A stretch of 53,839 bases of DNA from Candidatus Pelagibacter sp. (GTDB taxonomy: Bacteria; Pseudomonadota; Alphaproteobacteria; Pelagibacterales; Pelagibacteraceae), in assembly GCA_028222435.1 (NCBI GenBank), contig JAOIST010000004.1:1-53839 (forward strand), read 5' to 3'. A program made the position numbers and the translations under genes. The notes under the pieces were generated by a model. It did not search any database. It saw only the letters and a list, made by a program, of their open reading frames with translations, and was not told where the DNA came from. Below, in pieces: positions 15,181-22,902 of the stretch. How positions within the stretch are numbered: position 1 is the first letter of the stretch; every line of letters starts with the position of its first letter.

Positions 15181-15389
15181 CTTTTCTCCCTTGTTATTAA
15201 ACAAATCTTAATGATTCGTTTGTTAATTAAACATTAATTATTAAGAGATTCATGTCAAACATAAATTAATTTGCAAAAATGATTCAAAATTTAATTTTTT
15301 AATTAATTTTTTTTATTTTTTAAAAAATTTAAAAAAGTTAGCAATATCAATGTTTTTTTAAGCAAATTAATTAATTAAAATTCATAAAA

Positions 15390-17066
15390 TTAATAAAGAT
15401 TTTCTAATTGTTGTTTATAATTTTTAATTATTTCTTTTCTTTTTAACTTTAATGTTGGTGTTAACATTCCATTTTCAATAGTAAATTCTTCATGAATTAA
15501 AATATATTTTTTAATTTTTTCTATTATAGTTAAATTTTTATTAATATTTTCAATTAAAAGTTTAATTTTATCTTTGTTTATTTCTTTATTAGTTACGATA
15601 ATTGCTACTAGGTAATTTTTTTTATCTCCATAAACAAAAGATTGTTTAATAAATTCATTTAAGCACAAAATATTTTCAATTTTACTTGGTGAAATATTGT
15701 CGCCACCTAAATTAACGATAATATCTTTTTTTCTATCAGTTATTTTTAAATAATTGTTTTGATCAAGCTCACCAATATCACCGGTGTGTAACCATCCTTT
15801 TTTTATAACTTTTTCTGTTTCATTCTTTTGGTTCCAATAACCTAACATCACATTTTCACCTTTAATTAAAATCTCACCGTCTTCAGCAATTTTTACCTGA
15901 TTTGTTCTAAATGGCGGACCGACAGTTTCGACTTTTACCAGATTTGGTAAATTGCAACTAACTACTGGAGAGGCCTCTGTAAGACCATAACCCTGTAATG
16001 TTGGAAGCCCAATAGCATTTAAAAATTCACCTATTTTTTGATCAAGAGCTCCTCCTCCAGATACAAACGCCTGTAAATTTCCTCCAAATTTTTTTTGAAT
16101 TTTTTTACGCACTAAAATGTTGCATAAAAAGTTTATAATTTTTTCACTTAAGGTTAGTTCCTCCTTTTTAAGAATTTTTTTACCTAAATTGATTGTGCTA
16201 TTTATTAACTTTTTTTTAACTCCTATTTGTTTTTCAAAGTTCATATTTATCTTATTATATAAATTTTGATAAAATCTTGGAACTGCTGTCATGATAGTGG
16301 GTTTAGCTACACTCATATTAGAAATTAATTTTTCTAAACTTTCGGCATAAAAAACTTTTGCACCAACTATAATTTGAATAAATTGAACTGTGTGTTCATA
16401 AGAATGTGATAAAGGAAGCCACGTTAAAAAAACAGGATCTTTTTTTTTAACAAGGAGTTCTAATAGTTCTACCGCTCCTTCGCAGTTTGATAATATTCCA
16501 CCATGACTTAATACAACACCTTTAGGGTTTCCTGAAGTACCCGATGTATAGATAATGCACGCTGGCATATCTCTTTTTATTTTATCATTTATTTCTTTTT
16601 TATAATTTGCTTCTTTTAGAATATTTTGAATAAGAAAACTCTTAACTTCTATTTGTTCAAAAGAAATAATCTTTTGTTGCTCTAAATTAATATGATTTTT
16701 AATCTTTTTAAATTGATCTTGATTTGAAACAATGATTAATGATGGCTTACAATCGTTTAAAATATATTCATAATCATTTGCTGAGTATGTTGTAAAAATC
16801 GGAACCGATATACCGCCTGCATTCATAACCGCGATATCAGCCATTAACCAATAAGGTCTGTTTTCTGACAAAATCAAACAACGATCACCCTCTTTAATTA
16901 ATGATTGTATCTTTGAGGAAAGTTTAAATATTCTCTCTTTAATATCTCCCCAGCTATAAGTTGGTTTGTCAGGTTTAAGCCATTTTAAAAAAGGCCTCTT
17001 AGGATTAACTTCATCACACTTTTTAAAGTATAACTCGACTAAACTGTTTAATTTATCTATTTCCAT
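15390..17066 (-). CDS. AMP-forming long-chain fatty acyl-CoA ligase
   Basis: A 558-residue ANL-superfamily enzyme that activates a fatty acid with ATP and CoA. The P-loop YTSGTSGNPKG occupies residues 173-183, the adenylate motif GYGLTEASPV lies near 355, and the hinge motif WLHTGDIGELD with ITDRKKDIIVN follows near 425-450. The protein is shorter than E. coli FadD and closer to FAA1-like bacterial ligases. Its ATG is only 4 nt after the CCA end of tRNA-Leu on the same strand, with no ribosome-binding site possible outside the tRNA sequence. Confidence 0.88.
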   Translation of the reverse strand: MEIDKLNSLVELYFKKCDEVNPKRPFLKWLKPDKPTYSWGDIKERIFKLSSKIQSLIKEGDRCLILSENRPYWLMADIAVMNAGGISVPIFTTYSANDYEYILNDCKPSLIIVSNQDQFKKIKNHINLEQQKIISFEQIEVKSFLIQNILKEANYKKEINDKIKRDMPACIIYTSGTSGNPKGVVLSHGGILSNCEGAVELLELLVKKKDPVFLTWLPLSHSYEHTVQFIQIIVGAKVFYAESLEKLISNMSVAKPTIMTAVPRFYQNLYNKINMNFEKQIGVKKKLINSTINLGKKILKKEELTLSEKIINFLCNILVRKKIQKKFGGNLQAFVSGGGALDQKIGEFLNAIGLPTLQGYGLTEASPVVSCNLPNLVKVETVGPPFRTNQVKIAEDGEILIKGENVMLGYWNQKNETEKVIKKGWLHTGDIGELDQNNYLKITDRKKDIIVNLGGDNISPSKIENILCLNEFIKQSFVYGDKKNYLVAIIVTNKEINKDKIKLLIENINKNLTIIEKIKKYILIHEEFTIENGMLTPTLKLKRKEIIKNYKQQLENLY

Positions 17067-17070
17067 AATA

Positions 17071-17157
17071 TGGTGGGCGAAGAGAGACTCGAACTCTCAA
17101 GGTATTGCTACCACCGGATTTTGAGTCCGGCGCGTCTACCAGTTCCACCATTCGCCC
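17071..17157 (-). tRNA. tRNA-Leu (anticodon CAA)
   Basis: Read on the minus strand, the acceptor stem GGGCGAA (17151-17157) pairs with TTCGCCC (17075-17081), followed by discriminator A and an encoded CCA at 17071-17073. The anticodon arm CCGGA-CTCAAAA-TCCGG gives anticodon CAA, decoding UUG. A long variable arm and the GTTCGAGTC T-loop are clear, as expected of a class II tRNA. It sits 15 bp after the BASS transporter stop and 4 bp before the acyl-CoA ligase start. Confidence 0.97.
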
Positions 17158-17172
17158 ATTTTTTAAATTAAT

Positions 17173-18018
17173 TTAGTTTATTTTTCTTACTATGAGAACA
17201 AAAATAGTTGCAGTAGTAAACATGACTAATGCATATGCAGCTACTGGAACCAGAAATACCACATTGTCAAACAGTTGTGTTCCAACAAATAATGCTAAAG
17301 TTCCGTTTTGTAGGCCACATTCTAGTGATATACATTTTCTTTGCGCTATTCCTGAAACTAAATATTTTGCGAGATAATAGCCTAAAAAAATCATTGTAAG
17401 ATTTAAAACTAGTGCAATTAAACCTGCTCTTTGAACAAAACTTACAATCCTATCCCATTCTTCGATCCATATTGCGGCAAATACGATTAAAAAAAGTATC
17501 AAAGACAATCGTTGTATAAGAAGTGTTTTAGAAATTACAAAATCGGTCATTAAAGATCTTACAATCATTCCAAAAATAACTGGAACTGTTACTGCGATGA
17601 ACATTTTAATCGAAATTTGTAGCATTGATATTTCTTTTGTGATTTCAATACCTAGAAAACCTGCAGAATTATAGATGATTAAAGGTACCGTGATTACGGA
17701 AATTATGCTTACTACAGCCGTTAAGGATACTGATAGGGCAACATCTCCATTTGCAAATTTAGTTAATATATTTGACATCACGCCTCCTGGGGCAGCTGCA
17801 ATAATCATTGTTCCTAGGGCTAACTCTGGTGGAAGTGAAATAATTTGAATTAAGATAAAAGCAACAATCGGTAGCAAAATAACTTGACCAAAGAAACCAA
17901 CAATAAAGTCACGAGGAATTTTAATTAATCTTGTAAAATCAGCTACAGTTAGACCAAGACCTAAACCGAACATTATTATGATTAGACAGAATGGTGCTAT
18001 AGTTTTTGCTATTTCCAT
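17173..18018 (-). CDS. Bile acid:sodium symporter family (BASS) transporter
   Basis: A 281-residue protein with about nine membrane spans. The N-terminus includes FGLGLGLTVADF, then a proline-bearing crossing helix with AAAPGGVMSNILTKFANGD near residues 74-92, the core motif of BASS sodium symporters. A second conserved segment, CISLECGLQNGTLALFVG near 228-245, completes the sodium-site pattern. BASS carriers take up organic anions such as pyruvate, 2-keto acids or pantoate; the substrate is not readable here. It follows the regulator gene by 14 bp, which makes that regulator a candidate controller. Confidence 0.87.
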   Translation of the reverse strand: MEIAKTIAPFCLIIIMFGLGLGLTVADFTRLIKIPRDFIVGFFGQVILLPIVAFILIQIISLPPELALGTMIIAAAPGGVMSNILTKFANGDVALSVSLTAVVSIISVITVPLIIYNSAGFLGIEITKEISMLQISIKMFIAVTVPVIFGMIVRSLMTDFVISKTLLIQRLSLILFLIVFAAIWIEEWDRIVSFVQRAGLIALVLNLTMIFLGYYLAKYLVSGIAQRKCISLECGLQNGTLALFVGTQLFDNVVFLVPVAAYALVMFTTATIFVLIVRKIN

Positions 18019-18032
18019 AAATCAATTAAATA

Positions 18033-19055
18033 TTAAAGGTTAAATTTAGAATGCTTCATTAAATTGAAAATTGTCGTTAAATATCCACTAAACTGCTCTT
18101 GAGTTGTAAGATAATTCTTTTCAATTCCTTTTATGTGTTCTCTGCTATTTCCAATACTGTATTCTAACTTTTTGTTTCTTGTTATATGCTTGTTTTTTTC
18201 TAAAGACTTTAATTTTCGTATTACAGTTGCTCTAGGAATATTAGAAATATCTGATATTGAAGAGGCATTAATTCCTCTTTTAGCTTTATGTTTTAAAAAA
18301 GCTAAATAAAAATCTAAATGAGATTTCAATACTGGTTTTTCAAGTGCATTTTCACTTTCTTGAATTAAGCTTCTAATTTGAACTAAACCAATTGATCCCC
18401 ATACATTCCAAGACTCCACATCTCCAAAGTAACTTCTATGACGTATTATATAAGGAATTTGAAATCTATAAAAGTACTCCCAACAAACCGTGAAGTGCTC
18501 ATGGATAAAAGATACAATTTTTTCTTTTGGAACAGATTCTCCAAACCACTCTTCAGCGGCAAGATAGTTTGACATGTTAGCTAAAACACTAGCTAAACCA
18601 TTTATACTTTCGGTTGGTTTTTGTATTTCTAGCGCTTTACTGTTGATGTAAATAATTTTTCCTTTTCTTGCAATAATGTCGTGTGATTGCAAATAGTTAA
18701 TTTTTCTTCGTACTGTTTCTTTTGGAATATTTAGATCCTTTGAAATCTCAATTAAATTTAGCTTATCAATAGTTATTTGCTCTTGTTCAAAAAAGGCATC
18801 CATGGACATATAGTGAAATCGATCAGAATAATTTTGATAAACTTTGTTGAACAAATATATTAAAATTATATATGTATCAAAATCATTAAACACTTTATAA
18901 GCTCGATTGACCCATTCTTGTTGAAACCTAAAATAGTTTTTTAAAGTTTGATTAACATTTCTTTGTACTACTTCATGAACCAATGCTTTATCAATTGGAT
19001 TGTTAAGTTTTTCTAAAGAATTAATGTGAGCTATTTTTATATCAGGATTGTTCAT
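18033..19055 (-). CDS. Transcription regulator with two winged-helix DNA-binding segments
   Basis: A 340-residue cytoplasmic protein. I see two similar helix-turn-helix segments, one near residues 97-135 (LIEISKDLNIPKETVRRKI) and one near 262-300 (ISDISNIPRATVIRKLKSL). Each is followed by a short wing-like strand pair. The 120 residues between them are aromatic-rich and helical, with no recognisable ligand domain. The spacing suggests internal duplication or two DNA half-site readers in one chain. It is wedged between a small membrane protein gene (6 bp) and the BASS transporter (14 bp), suggesting control of this unit. No named family recognised. Confidence 0.6.
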   Translation of the reverse strand: MNNPDIKIAHINSLEKLNNPIDKALVHEVVQRNVNQTLKNYFRFQQEWVNRAYKVFNDFDTYIILIYLFNKVYQNYSDRFHYMSMDAFFEQEQITIDKLNLIEISKDLNIPKETVRRKINYLQSHDIIARKGKIIYINSKALEIQKPTESINGLASVLANMSNYLAAEEWFGESVPKEKIVSFIHEHFTVCWEYFYRFQIPYIIRHRSYFGDVESWNVWGSIGLVQIRSLIQESENALEKPVLKSHLDFYLAFLKHKAKRGINASSISDISNIPRATVIRKLKSLEKNKHITRNKKLEYSIGNSREHIKGIEKNYLTTQEQFSGYLTTIFNLMKHSKFNL

Positions 19056-19061
19056 GACTAA

Positions 19062-19247
19062 TTATTTCTTCCAAGTAACACTTTGATTGATAAGCATTGC
19101 CATTAATATCCAAATGATAAAAGTATCTCCTGGGGAGAACCCGTAGTCTGCACCAAACATTCCCGCAACTATTACGATAGCGTAGATAACAATTGTCGAT
19201 AAGATTAAACTTGCGAGGTACCGGAGAATTGTGCATTTTAAATTCAT
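19062..19247 (-). CDS. Small membrane protein, 61 residues
   Basis: The product is hydrophobic with two predicted spans: residues 8-30 and residues 40-55, separated by a FGADYGFSPGD loop. It ends in a Trp-Lys-Lys tail. No family recognised. A competing 64-residue frame (19042-19236) contains many Cys and Arg and no membrane pattern, and I consider it a shadow. The ATG at 19245-19247 shares a CATG tetranucleotide with the divergent DedA start. The gene leads the minus-strand regulator-transporter group. Confidence 0.55.
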   Translation of the reverse strand: MNLKCTILRYLASLILSTIVIYAIVIVAGMFGADYGFSPGDTFIIWILMAMLINQSVTWKK

Positions 19248-19845
19248 GTTAAAAAAATTATACGATAGATGTGTGGAGCTGGCTAGACATAAATTTTCTA
19301 AGCCATTGCTGGGCTTTGTCGCTTTTATTGAAAGTTTCTTTTTTCCTGTTCCGCCTGATTTAATGATTGTGCCGATGGTGGTGGCTAAAAGAGAGGATTA
19401 TTTAAAAATCTTTTTAATTGCTACTGTGGGATCTGTGCTTGGTGGGTTGTTCGGCTACATGTTAGGTGTTTTCTTCTTAGACGCTTCAATGGTTATTATC
19501 GAGTTTTATGGTTATGAGGAAAAAGTTTTTGCTATGCAAGATAAGATGTCTACTCGAGGAGGTTTTTTAGCTTGGTTAGGTATTATGTTTTTAGCTGGTT
19601 TTACTCCTCTACCTTTTAAAGTATTTACAATTACCAGTGGCGTTATTGGTTTTAATCTTACTGTGTTCTTTTTTATATGTCTTTTTACAAGAGGATTAAG
19701 ATTTTTCTTAGTTTCTTACTTGACTAATCTATTTGGTAAAAAATTTGGTGATTTTATCGAGAAGAGAGGTGCGTTATGGTTTACAGCAGCCGGTATATTT
19801 ATTGTAGTTTTAGCAGCAGTCTTGTACATAATTTTTGTAAAATGA
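19246..19845 (+). CDS. DedA/YqaA-family membrane protein
   Basis: About 199 residues from the ATG at 19246 (MLKKLYDRC). A GTG at 19231 would add five residues, with GGAG just upstream, but homologues I recall begin at ML-KLYD. Family features are the FIESFFFPVPPDLMIVPMV motif near residues 30-48, a re-entrant glycine-rich segment (GSVLGGLFGYMLG), and FLAGFTPLPFKVFTITSG in the second half. DedA proteins are thought to flip or handle polyprenyl or phospholipids in the inner membrane. The stop overlaps the dsbB start (ATGA). Confidence 0.85.
   Translation: MLKKLYDRCVELARHKFSKPLLGFVAFIESFFFPVPPDLMIVPMVVAKREDYLKIFLIATVGSVLGGLFGYMLGVFFLDASMVIIEFYGYEEKVFAMQDKMSTRGGFLAWLGIMFLAGFTPLPFKVFTITSGVIGFNLTVFFFICLFTRGLRFFLVSYLTNLFGKKFGDFIEKRGALWFTAAGIFIVVLAAVLYIIFVK
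19257..19285 (-). promoter_or_regulatory. Promoter giving a near-leaderless transcript for the small membrane protein
   Basis: On the minus strand a perfect TATAAT (19257-19262) lies 17 bp from TAGCCA (19280-19285, four of six matches to TTGACA). The start point would fall near 19250, two or three bases before the ATG, so the mRNA would have almost no leader. The promoter lies inside the first codons of the divergent dedA gene. Confidence 0.45.
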
Positions 19846-20324
19846 GATTTAATAACAAGTTTATTTTAAACGGTATTTTAGTTTTTAGCATTCTTACGCT
19901 GTCCATTGCTTATTTTATTCAATACGTGCTTGGTCACCAACCGTGTAACTTATGTCTCATCGAGAGAATTCCCTACATTGCAGCTGTAATTCTTATTTCT
20001 CTTATTTTTATCGTCAATAAATATGAAAGAGTGATTTCAAGTGTTGTAATGTTGTTTTTTTTATTTGGTGCGATTGTTTCTTTTTATCATTTTGGAATCG
20101 AACAAGGTTTTTTTAGCGAGTCGCTAGTTTGTGACCTGGGTAACAACAAAAGCCTAACGAAAGATGAGCTTTTAAATCAGCTTAAAAATACAAAAGTTGT
20201 TAGTTGTAAGGATGTTACTTTTAGGTTTTTTGGGCTTTCACTTGCTACAATAAATACAATTATTTCAATCCTTTTAAGTGGTATTATGATTAAAGTTATT
20301 AAAAATTATGGACAAAACAAATAA
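19842..20324 (+). CDS. dsbB: Disulfide bond formation protein DsbB
   Basis: A 160-residue four-span membrane quinone reductase that reoxidises DsbA. The start at 19842 overlaps the dedA stop; an upstream in-frame ATG at 19776 would add 22 unrelated residues and is rejected. The first redox pair is C35-C38 in QPCNLC, located after span 1, and the second pair is C97 and C122 in the second periplasmic loop. A conserved Arg follows the first pair (LIERIPY). Its 3' end overlaps coq7 by 17 bp, placing DedA, DsbB and COQ7 in one unit. Confidence 0.9.
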   Translation: MRFNNKFILNGILVFSILTLSIAYFIQYVLGHQPCNLCLIERIPYIAAVILISLIFIVNKYERVISSVVMLFFLFGAIVSFYHFGIEQGFFSESLVCDLGNNKSLTKDELLNQLKNTKVVSCKDVTFRFFGLSLATINTIISILLSGIMIKVIKNYGQNK

Positions 20325-20841
20325 GAAAACCTTAGAAGAAATTATCAGAGTTGATCACGCAGGTGAGCGCGGTGCTATTAAAATCTATGAAGGTCAATTA
20401 CTGGCTCTTAAAACATTCAAACAAGATGAATTTTTGAAAAAGAAAATAGAAGAAATGAAGGAGCACGAAAAAGAACATTACGAATTTTTTGATCAAGAGA
20501 TAAAAAAAAGAAATATTAAACCAACAAAACTACTTCCTTTATGGGATCTGATGGGTGTAACACTGGGTTTCGGCACAGCTATGCTCGGTGAAAAGGCAGC
20601 TATGCTTTGTACTGCTTCTGTTGAAGAAGTCATAGATGGTCATTACAAAGACCAAACTTATAAATTAGGTGAGGATGAAAAAGAATTAAAAGAAAAGATA
20701 ATGAAGTTTAGAGAAGATGAATTACATCATAAAGATATTGCTTATGAAAATGGTGCTACTAAAAAAGGCCTGTTTGGAGTTTTAGATAAAGTAATTAAAA
20801 CTTCATCTAGAATTGCTATAACAATTTCTGAAAAAATTTAA
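20308..20841 (+). CDS. coq7: Demethoxyubiquinone hydroxylase COQ7
   Basis: A 177-residue di-iron monooxygenase for the penultimate hydroxylation in ubiquinone synthesis. The carboxylate-bridged iron ligands are visible: E18 region (RVDHAGERGAIKIYEGQ), EHEKEHYEFF near residues 49-58, SVEEVIDGHY near 109-118, and EDELHHKDIA near 137-146. The length is typical of alphaproteobacterial COQ7. It is expected at the inner membrane surface. Converges on the HNH gene with zero spacing between stops. Confidence 0.92.
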   Translation: MDKTNKKTLEEIIRVDHAGERGAIKIYEGQLLALKTFKQDEFLKKKIEEMKEHEKEHYEFFDQEIKKRNIKPTKLLPLWDLMGVTLGFGTAMLGEKAAMLCTASVEEVIDGHYKDQTYKLGEDEKELKEKIMKFREDELHHKDIAYENGATKKGLFGVLDKVIKTSSRIAITISEKI

Positions 20842-21411
20842 TTAAGGTTCAAGCTCAATATCCCAATATAAATAATCCATCCAACTTTCGTGAAGAAAAT
20901 TAGGGGGAAAATTTCTACCATTTCGGTGTAAATCTTCTACCGTAGGTGCGTAGGGCTTATTAGCTAATTTAAGATCGCAATCCTTGTAAAGTTTTCCGCC
21001 TTTTTTAACATTGCAACTTGAGCAAGCTGTAACAACATTATTCCAATCTGTTAATCCCCCTCTTGATTTTGGCAATAAATGATCAAAGGTTAAATCTTTT
21101 CTATCTCCGCAATACTGACAAGCAAACTTATCTCTTAAGAAAACATTAAATCTTGTAAAGTTAGGATTCTTGGATGGTTGGATAAAATTCTTAAGCGCAA
21201 TAACACTAGGTAAGTTCATTTCAAAAGACGGGCTTCTGATTTTTCTTTTATAATTTGAAACTATGCTTACTCTATCTAAAAAAACTGATTTAACGGCATC
21301 CTGCCAACACCAAATTGAAAGTGGATAATAACTCAAAGGTCTAAAGTCAGCGTTCAATACTAGCGCTGGACATTTTTCAAGAGGAACTTTATCGACAGCA
21401 GAAATTATCAT
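20842..21411 (-). CDS. HNH endonuclease domain protein
   Basis: A 189-residue protein with a central HNH nuclease fold. CQYCG and the later ACSSCN form the zinc knuckle, and between them LTFDHLLPKSRGG then WNNVVTAC supplies the His-Asn-His catalytic set. The N-terminal segment VLNADFRPLSYYPLSIWCWQDA is characteristic of a widespread chromosomal HNH family in alphaproteobacteria with unknown cellular role. It is not associated here with phage or restriction genes. A TATAAT (21437-21442, minus strand) lies 25 bp upstream. Confidence 0.85.
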   Translation of the reverse strand: MIISAVDKVPLEKCPALVLNADFRPLSYYPLSIWCWQDAVKSVFLDRVSIVSNYKRKIRSPSFEMNLPSVIALKNFIQPSKNPNFTRFNVFLRDKFACQYCGDRKDLTFDHLLPKSRGGLTDWNNVVTACSSCNVKKGGKLYKDCDLKLANKPYAPTVEDLHRNGRNFPPNFLHESWMDYLYWDIELEP

Positions 21412-21474
21412 GTCTTAAAGCTAACTGATACCCAAAATTATATCAAGTTATAATTATGTATCACTTTTAAAAAA

Positions 21475-22131
21475 TTAAGAATTAAATTGTTTTTTTATAA
21501 ATTGTAGGCCTAAACTTGACCCTTCAGTTGGTATACGATGTTCACAATTTTTAAAAATTTTTGTTTCAATTTCGTAATTATTTTTAATAAAAAAGTCTTT
21601 AGCCTCTAGCAAAGAGTCGATAGAAACAACTTGGTCTATGTCACCATGCATTAATATAACTTTAGGTCTAGAATTAATATTTTTTGACAAGTGTTCAGTA
21701 TCAATAATCCTGCCCGAATAGCCAATGACTGAGTTTATCGCATCTTTTCTTTTCAGGCCAGTTTGTAAAGTGATCATGCAACCTTGGCTAAATCCTCCAA
21801 TGATAATTTGATCAGCTGTTAAACTATTATTATTTTTTACTTCATCGATAAGTTTATTTAATTTATTTTCTGCTACTAATGATTTAGCTAAAACTTGTTC
21901 GGGCGTTTGATCCATTAGATCAAACCATTGAAAACCAGTTGGGCTTGCTGCACATTTTTCAGGTGCGTCTGGGCAAATAAAAATTGTGTCAGGTAAATGA
22001 GCTCGCCAATAATTTGCTAGGATAGAGATATCTTTACCATCACCACCATAACCGTGGCAAAGTATTACAGCATTTTTGGGTTTATTTTTAGATAGTGGTT
22101 CTAAAATAATTGTATTTAATGAATAGGTCAT
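21475..22131 (-). CDS. Phospholipase/carboxylesterase, alpha/beta hydrolase
   Basis: A 218-residue alpha/beta hydrolase of the phospholipase/carboxylesterase family (acyl-protein-thioesterase fold). Nucleophile elbow GGFSQG places S115. The acid is in MHGDIDQVV near residues 175-183, and the base His is in CEHRIP near 200. The oxyanion segment LCHGYGGDGKD is at residues 24-34. No signal peptide, so cytoplasmic. It begins 16 bp from the divergent HIG1-like gene. Confidence 0.87.
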   Translation of the reverse strand: MTYSLNTIILEPLSKNKPKNAVILCHGYGGDGKDISILANYWRAHLPDTIFICPDAPEKCAASPTGFQWFDLMDQTPEQVLAKSLVAENKLNKLIDEVKNNNSLTADQIIIGGFSQGCMITLQTGLKRKDAINSVIGYSGRIIDTEHLSKNINSRPKVILMHGDIDQVVSIDSLLEAKDFFIKNNYEIETKIFKNCEHRIPTEGSSLGLQFIKKQFNS

Positions 22132-22147
22132 GATAGTAAATTAATAA

Positions 22148-22348
22148 ATGTCTGAATTTTTATTTAATTTTATTGGTTTTACTTTATTGGGTGCTGTCGC
22201 CATAGTTTTAATAATGGGTATATATACTTTATTTAAGGGTGGAAGTACTAGTAAAAAATATTCTAATAAATTAATGCAATTACGAGTCTTGCTTCAGTTT
22301 ATTGCTATTATCGTTTTAGTTTTATTGGCTTATTTTTTTAAAAACTAA
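22148..22348 (+). CDS. HIG1-like twin-transmembrane protein
   Basis: A 66-residue protein with two membrane helices (residues 8-28 and 47-63) and between them a polar loop ending SKKYSNKLMQLRVLLQ. That basic loop with an Arg near the second helix matches the hypoxia-induced/HIG1 domain found in alphaproteobacteria and mitochondria, where it associates with cytochrome oxidase or respiratory supercomplexes. The bacterial role is inferred from that family. The stop overlaps the convergent tlpA-type stop by 4 bp. Confidence 0.75.
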   Translation: MSEFLFNFIGFTLLGAVAIVLIMGIYTLFKGGSTSKKYSNKLMQLRVLLQFIAIIVLVLLAYFFKN

Positions 22349-22872
22349 ATATACTTCTTAATTAGTTTAATAAAATCTTCACTTACAAAGTCTACTTCAC
22401 CGATAACTCTACCAAATTCGTCACCATTTTTATCAATTAAAATACTTGTAGGCAGACCTCGCATTTTAAATTGTTTAACAAGTTTAAATTCTGGATCATA
22501 ATAAGTTTCTAAACTTGCTACATTAATACTGCGAAAGAAATCTCTAACTTTAATTTTATTGGGTTTTTCCATGTTGATGGCATACACTTTAATCTGAGGA
22601 AATTGATTGGTTAACTTCTCTAATGATGGCATTTCTCTTTTACAAGGCGCACACCAGGTTGCCCAAAAATTTATGATCATGATGTTGCCTTTTTTATTCG
22701 TTAAATCCACTTCCTGAAGATCTGAGTCTTTGAATTTTAATTCTTTAATTTGAGTCGGTTTTTCGTGAATAATGATGTTCTTTGAAAAATCTTCTGCCCC
22801 ATAAAGATTTTGACTAAGCAGAAAAACAAGGATTATGTGAATATAGATTTTAAAAGATTTACTAATTTTCAT
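22345..22872 (-). CDS. TlpA/ResA-type thiol:disulfide oxidoreductase
   Basis: A 175-residue exported thioredoxin-like protein. Residues 1-25 are a signal peptide or anchor ending near LYGAED. The active site NFWATWCAPC has redox cysteines C74 and C77, followed by KREMPSL. The cis-proline loop reads RGLPTSILID near residue 138-147. Such proteins reduce apocytochrome c or copper-site cysteines in the periplasm. The neighbouring HIG1-like gene also points toward respiratory assembly. The start is 30 bp from the divergent argH. Confidence 0.88.
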   Translation of the reverse strand: MKISKSFKIYIHIILVFLLSQNLYGAEDFSKNIIIHEKPTQIKELKFKDSDLQEVDLTNKKGNIMIINFWATWCAPCKREMPSLEKLTNQFPQIKVYAINMEKPNKIKVRDFFRSINVASLETYYDPEFKLVKQFKMRGLPTSILIDKNGDEFGRVIGEVDFVSEDFIKLIKKYI

Positions 22873-22902
22873 ATTAATTTAAATTAGAGATAGCACAGTA
22901 AA

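Noticed and set aside
15181..15389. Possible small RNA in the gap before the acyl-CoA ligase 3' end.
   Set aside because: AT-rich with no stable GC-containing hairpin and no terminator of its own.
19042..19236. Alternative 64-residue minus-strand frame overlapping the small membrane protein.
   Set aside because: It is Cys/Arg-rich with no fold pattern, and overlaps the regulator start; the 61-residue frame has a coherent membrane pattern and its own promoter.
19776..19841. Longer DsbB N-terminus from ATG 19776.
   Set aside because: The extra 22 residues are encoded inside dedA in another frame and have no DsbB-like character; ATGA coupling at 19842 is the pattern of the region.
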